A DNA stretch of 25,931 bases from Desulfobacterales bacterium (GTDB lineage: Bacteria > Desulfobacterota > Desulfobacteria > Desulfobacterales > UBA11574), in the NCBI GenBank assembly GCA_030145595.1, contig JAQYVG010000007.1:1-25931 (forward strand). Direction: 5' to 3'. The notes under the pieces were generated by a model. It was not told the DNA's origin, searched no databases, and saw only the letters and a list, made by a program, of their open reading frames with translations. Position numbers and translations under genes: made by a program. Numbering within the stretch: the stretch's first letter is position 1; each line of letters begins with the position of its first letter. Shown here piece after piece: positions 15,935 through 23,787 of the stretch.

Positions 15935-16588
15935 TTATTGTTCCGTCAATATCATTTTCCCGGGAGTCGGTTCTCCCAGGTAATTTCTCGGGGGCTGGAG
16001 CCTGCGCATGGAATCCAGTCGTCCCAGATCCGCCAGCCGGTTATATATCATCGTCCAGGCACAATCTTTTCTTCGGTCTATTTCACATTTGCCACTATCC
16101 GTCCCCCCGCAGGGGCCGTTTACCAAACCTTTGTGGCAGGAAGTGACAGGGCATATTCCGCCAGTTTCACCGATGATACAAGTCCCGCACTGGGTGCAAA
16201 TCTCATTATACTCTCCCACGGCGGTCTCTTTCCCTATAAAAAGAGTGTCCAGGGCCGGCACGACCATCTTTTTTAACTGCCCGGCAATGGTTTGGACACC
16301 GAAAGCGCAGGTCATGATCAGAAGCGCATCGGCCTGGTCAATTTGCTGGCCGTATTCGGCCAAGGCATCGGTTGTTAAATTGTCACAAGCCACCGGAACA
16401 ACCAGATGGCCGGTAATAAGTTTGCCTTTGCCGGACAACTGCTCTTGCATGGCCCTTACTTCAGGCTCGCCGCCGGTACGTGTTAGGGTAACACACGTAC
16501 CGCAGCCAATGATAAAAATTCTCCCTGATCCGCTTAAAAGCAGATCAATCTCTTTTTCAGCTTTTGGTTGTGTAATAGACCTGATCAT
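15935..16588 (-). CDS. metV: MetV-type Fe-S/zinc partner of methylene-tetrahydrofolate reductase
   Basis: The 217-residue protein has the MTHFR C-terminal (MetV) family pattern. An N-terminal IIGCGTC motif (C29, C32) is followed by C68 and C94 and a Cys-rich stretch with C131, C134, C137, C146, C151, C160, C168 and C176 (CTQCGTC, GICPVTSC, GPCGG), then a C-terminal WTMIYNRL. Known MetV proteins hold Fe-S clusters and zinc and feed electrons to MetF. The ATG overlaps the stop codon of the NuoF-GltD fusion gene as ATGA (4 bases), so translation is coupled, and metF follows 28 bases later. Assignment is firm at family level; cluster number is not known. Confidence 0.88.
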   Translation of the reverse strand: MIRSITQPKAEKEIDLLLSGSGRIFIIGCGTCVTLTRTGGEPEVRAMQEQLSGKGKLITGHLVVPVACDNLTTDALAEYGQQIDQADALLIMTCAFGVQTIAGQLKKMVVPALDTLFIGKETAVGEYNEICTQCGTCIIGETGGICPVTSCHKGLVNGPCGGTDSGKCEIDRRKDCAWTMIYNRLADLGRLDSMRRLQPPRNYLGEPTPGKMILTEQ

Positions 16589-19500
16589 ATTGACATCCTC
16601 TCTTTTTCCAAATCACATCTTAAGCACCTTTTGGATTCGCTTATGGCCTCCTTAACGGAGAACCCTTGCTCAACTTCGCGAAAATCGTTTACTCTTATTT
16701 CTGCTTTTTCGAGTGCGGTCCGGATTCTCGGCAGCTCTTGGTCTGTCTCCTCATCCAGCGCCAGGCCTGTATCCTCATGCATAGCAGTTTTCATGTCCGG
16801 AATTTCAACAGGACCGCTTTCTCCCAGAAGATACTTATCAATGGCAATTGCCGCTCTTCTTCCCGACGCGATAGCCCGTATGACAAAGGTCGGCCCTGTT
16901 GTAAAATCTCCGCCGGCAAATACACCGGGAATATTTGTGGAAAGCGTGTTGTCATCAACAACCAGCGCCCCCCACAAAGCCCTCTCTAACTGACTGTCTT
17001 CTGATAAAAAAGACATGTCTTGGGCCTGACCAATAGAAATGAGAACATCTTCGGCTTCAACAAGTTGCGTAATCTCTTCATCACATTCAGGGTTAAAGCA
17101 CCCTTCATCATCAAACACGCAAACACAGCGGATAAATTCCATCCCAGTTACCTTTCCGTCTTGGTACAGAATCTGCTTGGGAGACCATTCAGGATTGATG
17201 ACAATCCCCTCATCGAGGGCCTCTTCGACTTCCTTTTCCCACGCCGGCATTTCGTCTCGCGGTTCCAGGCAGAAAATCTGGACATGCTGTGCCCCGGCCC
17301 GCAACGCGGTCCTGGCAACGTCAATGGCAACATTACCCCCCCCGATGACAACCGCTCTGTTTTTAAGCCGCATGTCCTGACCCTTTTTGATGTCGTTCAA
17401 AAAATGGAGCCCGTAATAAAGGCCTTCCAGATCCTGATCTTCTCCCGGAATCCCGATTTGCTTGCTGGCCTGTGCTCCGGCGGCAAGAAAGACTGCTTCA
17501 TAACCCTCATTTAGCAGATCGGTGAAGGTATGTCCGGCATCAATCGGAGAGTTGTATCGAATTTCAACTCCGCAGTTTTCAATATATTTAATCTCATCCT
17601 CAACGACTTTCCGAGGCAGGCGAAATTCGGGAACGGCAATACCGAGCATCCCGCCGGCTATCGGCTGGGACTCAAAGACGGTCACCTTGTAACCCATTTT
17701 GGCCAAGAAATAGGCACATGTCAGACCTGCGGGACCAGCCCCCACAACTGCAGCCCTCTGCGCTTTGGTAACAGGAAAAGGGTCTCGGGACGATCCGATA
17801 TTTTCAAAATACCAGTCGGAAGCAAACCGTTTGATCGATCGGATGGCTACCGGTTCGTCCAGTTCGCCTCTTCTGCACTTGAACTCGCAAGGATGGATGC
17901 AGATACGGCCGCATACTGCCGGGAAAGGATTTCTCTCCCGGATAATCTTAACGGCTTGCTCGTATTTACCAAGTGCAACGGCGGCAACATAGTTGGGCAC
18001 GTCAATTCCGGCCGGACAGGCGTGCTGGCAGGCGGAAATAACCATGGAGTCACAAGTTGCTCCCGAGCATCTGTGCTCCATGATATGATCTTCATATTCT
18101 TTAACAAAGTATTTCAAAGTGGAAAGCACCGGCTTTGCACAAGCTTGACCCAGGCCGCAAAGCGATGATTCTGTAATGGTTGCACCCAATTCCTTTATGG
18201 TTTGAATATCAGAGATTTGGCCCTCACCCCTGGTTATGCGTGTTAAGATTTCCAAAAGCTGAGTCGTACCCAGTCTGCATGGTGCACACTTTCCGCAGGA
18301 TTCCGATTGTGTGAAACTTAAGAAAAACCGGGCAATTTCAACCATGCAATTATTTTCGTCCAGTACCACCAGGCCGCCGGAGCCCATGATGGCACCGATC
18401 CGCTGAATCGTATCATAATCTATGGAAAGGTTTAAAAATTGCGCGGGGACGCAACCACCGGAAGGCCCCCCCATCTGCACGGCTTTAAACTTTCTTCCCT
18501 TGGGAATGCCGCCGCCGATCTCAAAAACAACATCCTTAATGGTTGCACCGATAGGCACTTCAACAAGTCCCGTATTGTTGACCTTGCCGGCTAAAGAAAA
18601 GATTTTTGTGCCCTTACTGTTTTCGGTACCTACTTGTCCATACCATTGGGCACCGTTTTTTATGATTAAGGGCACATTAGCCCAGGTCTCCACATTGTTG
18701 ATGTTGGTGGGCTTTCCGCCCAGCCCGGACTGAGCAGGAAACGGCGGACGGGCTCTGGGCATGCCGCGTTGGCCTTCAATGGAAGCCATCAGAGCGGTTT
18801 CTTCGCCGCACACAAAGGCCCCCGCCCCTATTTTCAAAGACAGATCATAATTGAATCCGCTCCCAAGGATGTTCTCACCCAGCAGGCCCAGCTCTGTGGC
18901 TTGCTCTAGGGCTATGGTAAGGTGTTCAATCGCAATGGGGTATTCTTCCCTGACATAAATATATCCATACTCAGCCCCGATGGCATAGGCACCGATCAGC
19001 ATTCCTTCGAGGACCGCATGGGGATCACCTTCCAATATGGCTCGATCCATAAAGGCACCCGGGTCGCCTTCGTCGGCATTGCAGATAATATATTTGGGAC
19101 GACCCTCGGCTTGACGAGTGAATTTCCATTTGAGACCCGCCGGGAAACCCGCCCCCCCCCGTCCTCTTAGTTTAGCGTCTGTAACTTCCGCAATAACATC
19201 TTCAGGTGTCATTTTGGAGAGCATCCTGGCAACGGCCTGATAGCCGCCGGCGGCAATATAATGCTCGATGCGGGTGGGATCGATCCGTCCACAGTTGGCC
19301 AGGACCCTTCTTTCCTGTTTTTTGTAAAACGGAATCTGATTGCGGTAAAAAACAGGAGCGCCCGTTACAGGATCCTTGTAGGCCAGCCGGTCAATAAACC
19401 GGTTGTTCTTAAGCGTCATATCAACAATTTTGGAAGCAGATTCCGGATCTACTTCCTGGTATTGAATGCCTAACGGCTCTATAGCCAAAACAGGGGCCTT

Positions 19501-19716
19501 GGCGCAAAATCCATGACACCCTGTAGCCCTGATTTCCACCTCTTTCGACAGGCCCTGTTTTTTGACCTCTTCTTCAACAGCTTCCATGACTTCGGATGCA
19601 CCATAAGCCCGGCAGCCGGTCATGCAGATATGAACTTGCGTTTTTCTTTTAGCATCCTGAGCAAGTATTGTATTGCGGAGCCATTCCAGTTGGCCGATGG
19701 ATGAAAGTTTCTCCAT
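16585..19716 (-). CDS. Fusion flavoprotein: NuoF-type NADH module joined to GltD/NfnB-type NAD(P)H module
   Basis: At 1043 residues this is two enzymes in one. Residues 1-100 form a thioredoxin-like [2Fe-2S] domain (C31, C35, C67, C71). Residues 130-540 are a NuoF/HydB-like FMN-NADH domain with GRGGAGFPAGLKW (185-197), NADEGDPGAFMDR, and a [4Fe-4S] set C474/C477/C480/C520. Residues 550-1040 resemble the glutamate-synthase small subunit and NfnB: [4Fe-4S]-type Cys (C563, C567, C602, C606, C610, C614), an FAD loop GAGPAG (659-664), an NAD(P) loop VIGGGNVAID near 795, and a second FAD motif near the end. Such combined flavins are the parts used in electron bifurcation. NuoE precedes it by 5 bases and metV overlaps it by 4, so it likely supplies electrons to MetV/MetF. 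Confidence 0.93.
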   Translation of the reverse strand: MEKLSSIGQLEWLRNTILAQDAKRKTQVHICMTGCRAYGASEVMEAVEEEVKKQGLSKEVEIRATGCHGFCAKAPVLAIEPLGIQYQEVDPESASKIVDMTLKNNRFIDRLAYKDPVTGAPVFYRNQIPFYKKQERRVLANCGRIDPTRIEHYIAAGGYQAVARMLSKMTPEDVIAEVTDAKLRGRGGAGFPAGLKWKFTRQAEGRPKYIICNADEGDPGAFMDRAILEGDPHAVLEGMLIGAYAIGAEYGYIYVREEYPIAIEHLTIALEQATELGLLGENILGSGFNYDLSLKIGAGAFVCGEETALMASIEGQRGMPRARPPFPAQSGLGGKPTNINNVETWANVPLIIKNGAQWYGQVGTENSKGTKIFSLAGKVNNTGLVEVPIGATIKDVVFEIGGGIPKGRKFKAVQMGGPSGGCVPAQFLNLSIDYDTIQRIGAIMGSGGLVVLDENNCMVEIARFFLSFTQSESCGKCAPCRLGTTQLLEILTRITRGEGQISDIQTIKELGATITESSLCGLGQACAKPVLSTLKYFVKEYEDHIMEHRCSGATCDSMVISACQHACPAGIDVPNYVAAVALGKYEQAVKIIRERNPFPAVCGRICIHPCEFKCRRGELDEPVAIRSIKRFASDWYFENIGSSRDPFPVTKAQRAAVVGAGPAGLTCAYFLAKMGYKVTVFESQPIAGGMLGIAVPEFRLPRKVVEDEIKYIENCGVEIRYNSPIDAGHTFTDLLNEGYEAVFLAAGAQASKQIGIPGEDQDLEGLYYGLHFLNDIKKGQDMRLKNRAVVIGGGNVAIDVARTALRAGAQHVQIFCLEPRDEMPAWEKEVEEALDEGIVINPEWSPKQILYQDGKVTGMEFIRCVCVFDDEGCFNPECDEEITQLVEAEDVLISIGQAQDMSFLSEDSQLERALWGALVVDDNTLSTNIPGVFAGGDFTTGPTFVIRAIASGRRAAIAIDKYLLGESGPVEIPDMKTAMHEDTGLALDEETDQELPRIRTALEKAEIRVNDFREVEQGFSVKEAISESKRCLRCDLEKERMSI

Positions 19717-19721
19717 ACGCT

Positions 19722-20207
19722 TTACTCTTCCTCCTTATCCTTCCCGTACTGTGCCAGCAAACTGGAAACTTTGCTTGGAGCCAGTTTGCCGAAATAGGTA
19801 CGGTTAACCATCATGGCCGGAGCCACAAAACAAGCACCGAGGCAGGCCACTGTTTCTAAGGTGAATTTATAATCGGCGCTGGTCTCACCTTTTTCCAGGC
19901 CCAACTCATTTTGCATCAATCTTAAGATGTTCCTGCTACCTTTCACATGGCAGGCAGTGCCGCGGCAAACTCTTAGCACATATTTGCCTTTGGGCTTCAA
20001 CGAAAATCCGGCATAAAAAGTGATAACCCCCTGAACCTGGCTGGGAAACATTTTTAGTGCCTGAGCAATCGGTTCGATCGATTCCGGAGGGACGTAACCG
20101 AACGTCTCCTGGACTTCCTGCAACAGCGGTATCAGCGCCCATTTTTCTTTTTCATGTTTTGCAATCACAGCGGTAAGTTCATTCCAGTCTATTTCTTTAG
20201 GCTCCAT
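19722..20207 (-). CDS. NuoE-type [2Fe-2S] subunit
   Basis: The 161-residue protein has the thioredoxin-like NuoE/HoxE fold with cluster ligands C81, C86, C122 and C126 (CRGTAC and ACLGAC). The helical N-terminal part has LIPLLQEVQETFGYVP, a signature of the family. It ends 5 bases before the NuoF-GltD fusion, so these two subunits surely form an NADH-oxidising module, as in soluble NAD-dependent hydrogenases and formate dehydrogenases. It is separated by a 228-base repeat-rich gap from the formate-dehydrogenase-like gene upstream. Confidence 0.93.
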   Translation of the reverse strand: MEPKEIDWNELTAVIAKHEKEKWALIPLLQEVQETFGYVPPESIEPIAQALKMFPSQVQGVITFYAGFSLKPKGKYVLRVCRGTACHVKGSRNILRLMQNELGLEKGETSADYKFTLETVACLGACFVAPAMMVNRTYFGKLAPSKVSSLLAQYGKDKEEE

Positions 20208-20435
20208 GATTTGATCCTTTTAATCAGTTATTAGCTATTAGCCTTTGACTATTAATTATTGGTTATTAGCAACCTGCATCAAGTGACCAGTAATCAGTAA
20301 TCAGTGAAAAGTGATCAGTTATTAGTTATTAGCTATTGGTTATTAGTAACCCGCATCAAGGCCCGCAGGGCCGCTCCTCAAACGAAGAGCTCCTCAAGTC
20401 CCGCAGGGACGCTCCCCCATCAACGCCGCAGGCGC
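20208..20435 (-). repeat. Repeat-rich spacer inside the operon
   Basis: Two copies of a 26-base direct repeat (20258-20283 and 20335-20360, two mismatches) and two copies of CCCGCAGGG-M-CGCTCC (20362-20377 and 20400-20415) lie in a stretch dominated by runs of TTATTAGCTATTAG and CAGTAATCAGT. The TTATTAG/ATCAGT type is a common simple repeat between genes in this phylum, in my recollection. It falls between the formate-dehydrogenase-like gene and nuoE, where it could affect read-through or mRNA processing. Confidence 0.6.
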
Positions 20436-23174
20436 TTATGTATCTTGATGCTCTATTTTCTCAACCTTGACCCGGCACGTCTTCCATCCGGGTGAATCCG
20501 GCTCTCCCAGCTGGGTCATTGCGATCAGGTTCATGGCATCATTGTCGTTAAACGCCAGCGGGATGAACATTTGTCCCGGACTCAAGCGGCGGCTTAATCT
20601 AATCTGCCTCTTTATCTCTCCATGCCGGGATGAAACTTTGACGGTGTCCTGGTCATTTATGTTCAATTTTTTGCCGTCTTGAGGTGATAGTTCTATCTCC
20701 CCTTTAAAATCCGGCTTTAATTTGCGATTCGAATAACCGGTGCGGGTCCCGCCCCCGAAATGATAACGTACGAACCCGAAGATGGCCGTGAAAGCATAGT
20801 CTTTATCGGATAATTCGTCTTTAATCTCGCCTTTGCAGGAGACAACCGGGGAGAAAGAAATGATGGTTTTCGTTTTGACAGCTTTATCGCCTTCACGCCG
20901 GCCGTCCACCGTTATCCAGGCGGTGTGGGTATGCCTGTCCAGGTCTTCATACATGGGGACAAGCCGGCGGATTTCATCCCTTACATGCCCAAGGGAAACA
21001 TAATGTTTTGCATCCCCTAATTTTGAAGCCAAAAGTCCTAAAATCTCCCAATCCGGACGGGCATCGCCCGGCGGTGTCACCACCGGGCCAAATGACTGAA
21101 TCCTGCCTTCCATGTTCGTAAAGGAACCGCCTTTTTCAGCAAAGGCGGCACCGGGCAGAACCACATCAGCAATTTGAACCGTAGCGGTGTTCAATATATC
21201 CTGCACCACAATAAAATCGAGTTTTTGGAGAGCTTTTTTAACCCGATCCGGCTGAGGGAGGCTGCAGAGGGGGTTTTCCCCCATAATGTACAACCCTTTA
21301 AGATTGCCCTTTTCTGCCTCTTCGATCATGCCGACCATATTGAGGCCGTTTGCCGCTGATATTTCCGTCTGCCAGAGCTGCTCCCAGCGTCTACGGTTGG
21401 AATCATTGCTAAGAAGCTGCCAGCCGGGAAGCGCATCCGGGACCGCCCCCATATCCTGGGCCCCCATCTGGTTGTTATCTTTGGCAAGCACGTGGATGCC
21501 GGCCCCCTCAAACCCGAGGCTGCCGGTCATCAGCGCAAGGTTGATAACGGCCTCCATGGCCTGCATGCCGCAGCTTTGCAAAAGGATTCCACTTCCGATC
21601 ACAAAGGCAATCTTTTTACCTTGCAGTAATTCGGCGGTTGCATTGAGATCATTCGCATCTATGCCGGTCACACGGCTTACCTGTTTCAGTTTCAGAGAAG
21701 CAAGACCGCTGCTGTATTGCTCGAATCCTTCGGTAAACTGCTTGATATAAGCATCATCGTGCCCCTTTTTCTCATGCAGCAATGCTGCCAGGCCGTTGAT
21801 CAATGCAACATAGTCAGGTTCTAAATCGTTGCCGGTCGAAAGATCGAGCCAGGCGGATGAAAAATCAGTAAGGTCTGTCCGTCTCGAATCAGCCACCACT
21901 AAAGGAATACCTTTTTTGCAGGCCCTCTTCAGATAATAGCTCACCACAGGTGTCGAATGACCCGGATCAGCGCCTAAAACAAAAACGGCTTCGGCCTTTT
22001 CAAGCCAGGCAAGGGGGCTTAAGCGCCACAGCCCGTCGGTTCTTTTATCAAGGAGGTTCATGACAGGTCGCCCGGACACGTAACCGCCGTTATCCACGTT
22101 GTTTGTGTTAAATAGAACTCGTGCGATTTTCTGAAAAAGATAATTCTCTTCATTGGTACATTTAGAGGAGCCTAAGAATGCCACGCTCTGCGGACCGTTT
22201 TCACTTTTTATCTTTAAAAGCCGGTCGGCGACGACCTCAATCGCCTCATCCCATGAGGCCGGAACCATTGTATTATTAGCATCCAAGGCCGGAACTATTT
22301 TATTATTAGCATCCGCGGTATCCTGCCGGATCAGGGGCTGGGTCAATCGTTCACCGCTATTCAGAAAGTCATGCGCAAAGTGTCCCCGGACGCAGAGGGT
22401 TGCCCCGTTGACAGTATCCTGTTGGTTTGAAGGATTTACTTCCACAATCCTGTTAGCCGTATAACCCATGGCCAGATTGCAGCCCACACCGCAAAATCCG
22501 CAGACAGAGAGAGCTTCGAGCGCAGGAGTCGAAATATAACTTTTATTATTTTGAGACAACGCGCCGGTAGGACACATGGACAGGCAAGTACCGCAGAATG
22601 TACAGTTCGACTGCTCCAAACCCCGATCATGTACCGTGGTGGGACGGGATTTAAAACCTCTGAGATTGTAGTCTATGGCACCCACCACTACCAGTTCATG
22701 GTCAGCCCGGATGCATTTTCCGCACAGGATACATTTACTTAGATCTCTGATAATAAAGGGGTTGGCCTGTTCCAGGGTTTTATAATTGGGCATGGGATAC
22801 AGATTTGTTTCACCAATACCCAGTTGAGCGGCAAACTGGCGCAACCGGCAGCGGTTGCCCTTGCTGCAAACCACACACGATTCGGGGTGTTCCGCCATCA
22901 TCAGCCGGATGATATTGCGCCGGTGGGTTTTTATACGATCAGTGTCGGTTAAAATGGACATTTTGGGGGCAACAGGCGTAACGCATGATGCCATAATACG
23001 ACCTGTTTCTTCATCTTCGACCAAACAGAGGCGGCAGGCCCCGACGGGCTTTAGATCAGGATGATGGCAGAGCGTAGGAATCTTTATCTCCAGCTCTTGT
23101 GCAGCATTCAAAATGCTTGTTCCGGCTGAACATGTAATGTTTTTTCCGTCAATGGACAGAGTTATGCTTTCCAA
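20436..23174 (-). CDS. Formate-dehydrogenase/NuoG-like large subunit lacking the catalytic Sec/Cys
   Basis: This 912-residue protein starts with TTG at 23174 and has, in order: a [2Fe-2S] ferredoxin domain (C36, C47, C50, C64), a His-Cys [4Fe-4S] motif (H96, C100, C103, C109), a two-cluster ferredoxin region (C148/C151/C154 and C191/C194/C197/C201, with D158 where the eighth Cys is expected), and the molybdopterin domain with its [4Fe-4S] (C225, C228, C232, C261). In formate dehydrogenases the metal-bound Sec/Cys and next His follow NNVD; here NNVDNGGYVSGRP puts Ser367 and Gly368 there. Other cofactor motifs remain (NNQMGAQDMGAVPDALPGW, EKGGSFTNMEGRIQ). So it may bind the cofactor but not oxidise formate in the usual way. 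It precedes nuoE and the MetVF genes. Confidence 0.88.
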   Translation of the reverse strand: MESITLSIDGKNITCSAGTSILNAAQELEIKIPTLCHHPDLKPVGACRLCLVEDEETGRIMASCVTPVAPKMSILTDTDRIKTHRRNIIRLMMAEHPESCVVCSKGNRCRLRQFAAQLGIGETNLYPMPNYKTLEQANPFIIRDLSKCILCGKCIRADHELVVVGAIDYNLRGFKSRPTTVHDRGLEQSNCTFCGTCLSMCPTGALSQNNKSYISTPALEALSVCGFCGVGCNLAMGYTANRIVEVNPSNQQDTVNGATLCVRGHFAHDFLNSGERLTQPLIRQDTADANNKIVPALDANNTMVPASWDEAIEVVADRLLKIKSENGPQSVAFLGSSKCTNEENYLFQKIARVLFNTNNVDNGGYVSGRPVMNLLDKRTDGLWRLSPLAWLEKAEAVFVLGADPGHSTPVVSYYLKRACKKGIPLVVADSRRTDLTDFSSAWLDLSTGNDLEPDYVALINGLAALLHEKKGHDDAYIKQFTEGFEQYSSGLASLKLKQVSRVTGIDANDLNATAELLQGKKIAFVIGSGILLQSCGMQAMEAVINLALMTGSLGFEGAGIHVLAKDNNQMGAQDMGAVPDALPGWQLLSNDSNRRRWEQLWQTEISAANGLNMVGMIEEAEKGNLKGLYIMGENPLCSLPQPDRVKKALQKLDFIVVQDILNTATVQIADVVLPGAAFAEKGGSFTNMEGRIQSFGPVVTPPGDARPDWEILGLLASKLGDAKHYVSLGHVRDEIRRLVPMYEDLDRHTHTAWITVDGRREGDKAVKTKTIISFSPVVSCKGEIKDELSDKDYAFTAIFGFVRYHFGGGTRTGYSNRKLKPDFKGEIELSPQDGKKLNINDQDTVKVSSRHGEIKRQIRLSRRLSPGQMFIPLAFNDNDAMNLIAMTQLGEPDSPGWKTCRVKVEKIEHQDT
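22261..22320 (-). repeat. 30-bp in-frame tandem duplication inside the formate-dehydrogenase-like gene
   Basis: Two adjacent 30-base units (22261-22290 and 22291-22320) agree at most positions and share the core TATTATTAGCATCC. They encode the neighbouring peptides DANNKIVPAL and DANNTMVPAS at about residues 288-307, in the linker between the [4Fe-4S] motif and the main molybdopterin domain. The reading frame is kept. Confidence 0.75.
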
Positions 23175-23181
23175 GTAACTA

Positions 23182-23197
23182 CCCCCCCTTTTTTTTT
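23182..23197 (-). promoter_or_regulatory. Homopolymer ribosome-binding site before a TTG start
   Basis: On the minus strand nine A then seven G precede the TTG start at 23174 by 7 bases. The G-run serves as Shine-Dalgarno sequence. Runs of this length are prone to slippage, and together with the TTG start they suggest low or variable translation. Confidence 0.5.
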
Positions 23198-23376
23198 CAG
23201 ACGGTCTTATTTGGAGCTTTTGATCTCTTTTTCAAATATATCATAATTCTTATTAAGCAGATAATTCTATTATTTTGTCATCGCTTATATCGCCGCTCAT
23301 CACATCAACCCAAGCGGGACATGGAACTGGCTCAATGAAACCCTAATGATCTCCCCACGCGATTACGGGACAGTGG

Positions 23377-23391
23377 TACCACTTTGTGGCA
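23377..23391. promoter_or_regulatory. Palindromic operator copy 2 (TACCAC-TTT-GTGGCA)
   Basis: Read on the minus strand it is TGCCAC-AAA-GTGGTA, preceded 4 bases upstream by TTGCAA (23401-23396), which resembles a -35 box for the formate-dehydrogenase-like operon. TACCAC would fall at the -10 position, a poor match. The site also contains the perfect 10-bp palindrome GTGGTACCAC (23373-23382). Confidence 0.6.
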
Positions 23392-23698
23392 AGCATTGCA
23401 ACTATAAATATATAAATCCAAAAGGATCGTGGAAAATATTTGCAAAAAAGATAATACCAACTGTCGCAAATTGTATGGTTTGCGGTCAATATATATGTTG
23501 ATATTTAGCTTTTATTTTAAAATAGCACAGTTGTACATGTCCAGAAAGCGTACATTTAATGCCTGCAATACATCTGCAGCTCAGTGTTCGCCCTTAAGTG
23601 CTTCGTTGGAGCGCAACGAAAATCCGGCTATCGGGACATATGAAAACCTCCGGCTCACATAAGATTCAGTTATTATGATTTTATTTTTTGGATTTTTC

Positions 23699-23723
23699 TT
23701 GACAGCTATGCCACCATGTGGCA
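23699..23723 (+). promoter_or_regulatory. TTGACA box plus palindromic operator copy 3 (TGCCAC-CAT-GTGGCA)
   Basis: The palindrome (23709-23723) is perfect over both 6-base arms and lies 4 bases after a consensus TTGACA (23699-23704). The best -10 candidate, TTAAAT at 23725, is spaced 20 bases from it, so the promoter may be weak or need an activator. The XRE/two-CW gene starts 64 bases downstream of the palindrome. Confidence 0.62.
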
Positions 23724-23787
23724 CTTAAATATTGGTCTTTAACATTGATGGTTTCGTAAAAAGTCACGCATTCAATTGTGAACTCAT

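Larger units (their letters stand above)
23175..23787. other. 613-base divergent regulatory region
   Basis: This stretch separates the minus-strand redox operon from the plus-strand XRE gene. It holds two of the three TGCCAC-N3-GTGGYA palindromes, one near each end, and a C7-T9 homopolymer (23182-23197) that forms the ribosome site of the TTG-started gene. A 77-codon frame at 23429-23662 has no ribosome site and no recognisable motif, so I do not call it a gene. CGTTG-GAGCG-CAACG near 23605-23619 can form a small hairpin. No terminator or RNA family was recognised. Confidence 0.6.

Noticed and set aside
20208..20435. CRISPR array
   Set aside because: Repeats are few, imperfect and unevenly spaced, and no cas gene is present.
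23429..23662. 77-codon plus-strand frame upstream of the XRE gene
   Set aside because: No ribosome site, no recognisable domain, biased toward low-complexity codons; not called as a gene.
23719..23736. TGGCAC followed by TTG resembling a sigma-54 promoter
   Set aside because: The TTG is misplaced by one or two bases and the -12 GC is absent; the TGGCAC is one arm of the palindrome.
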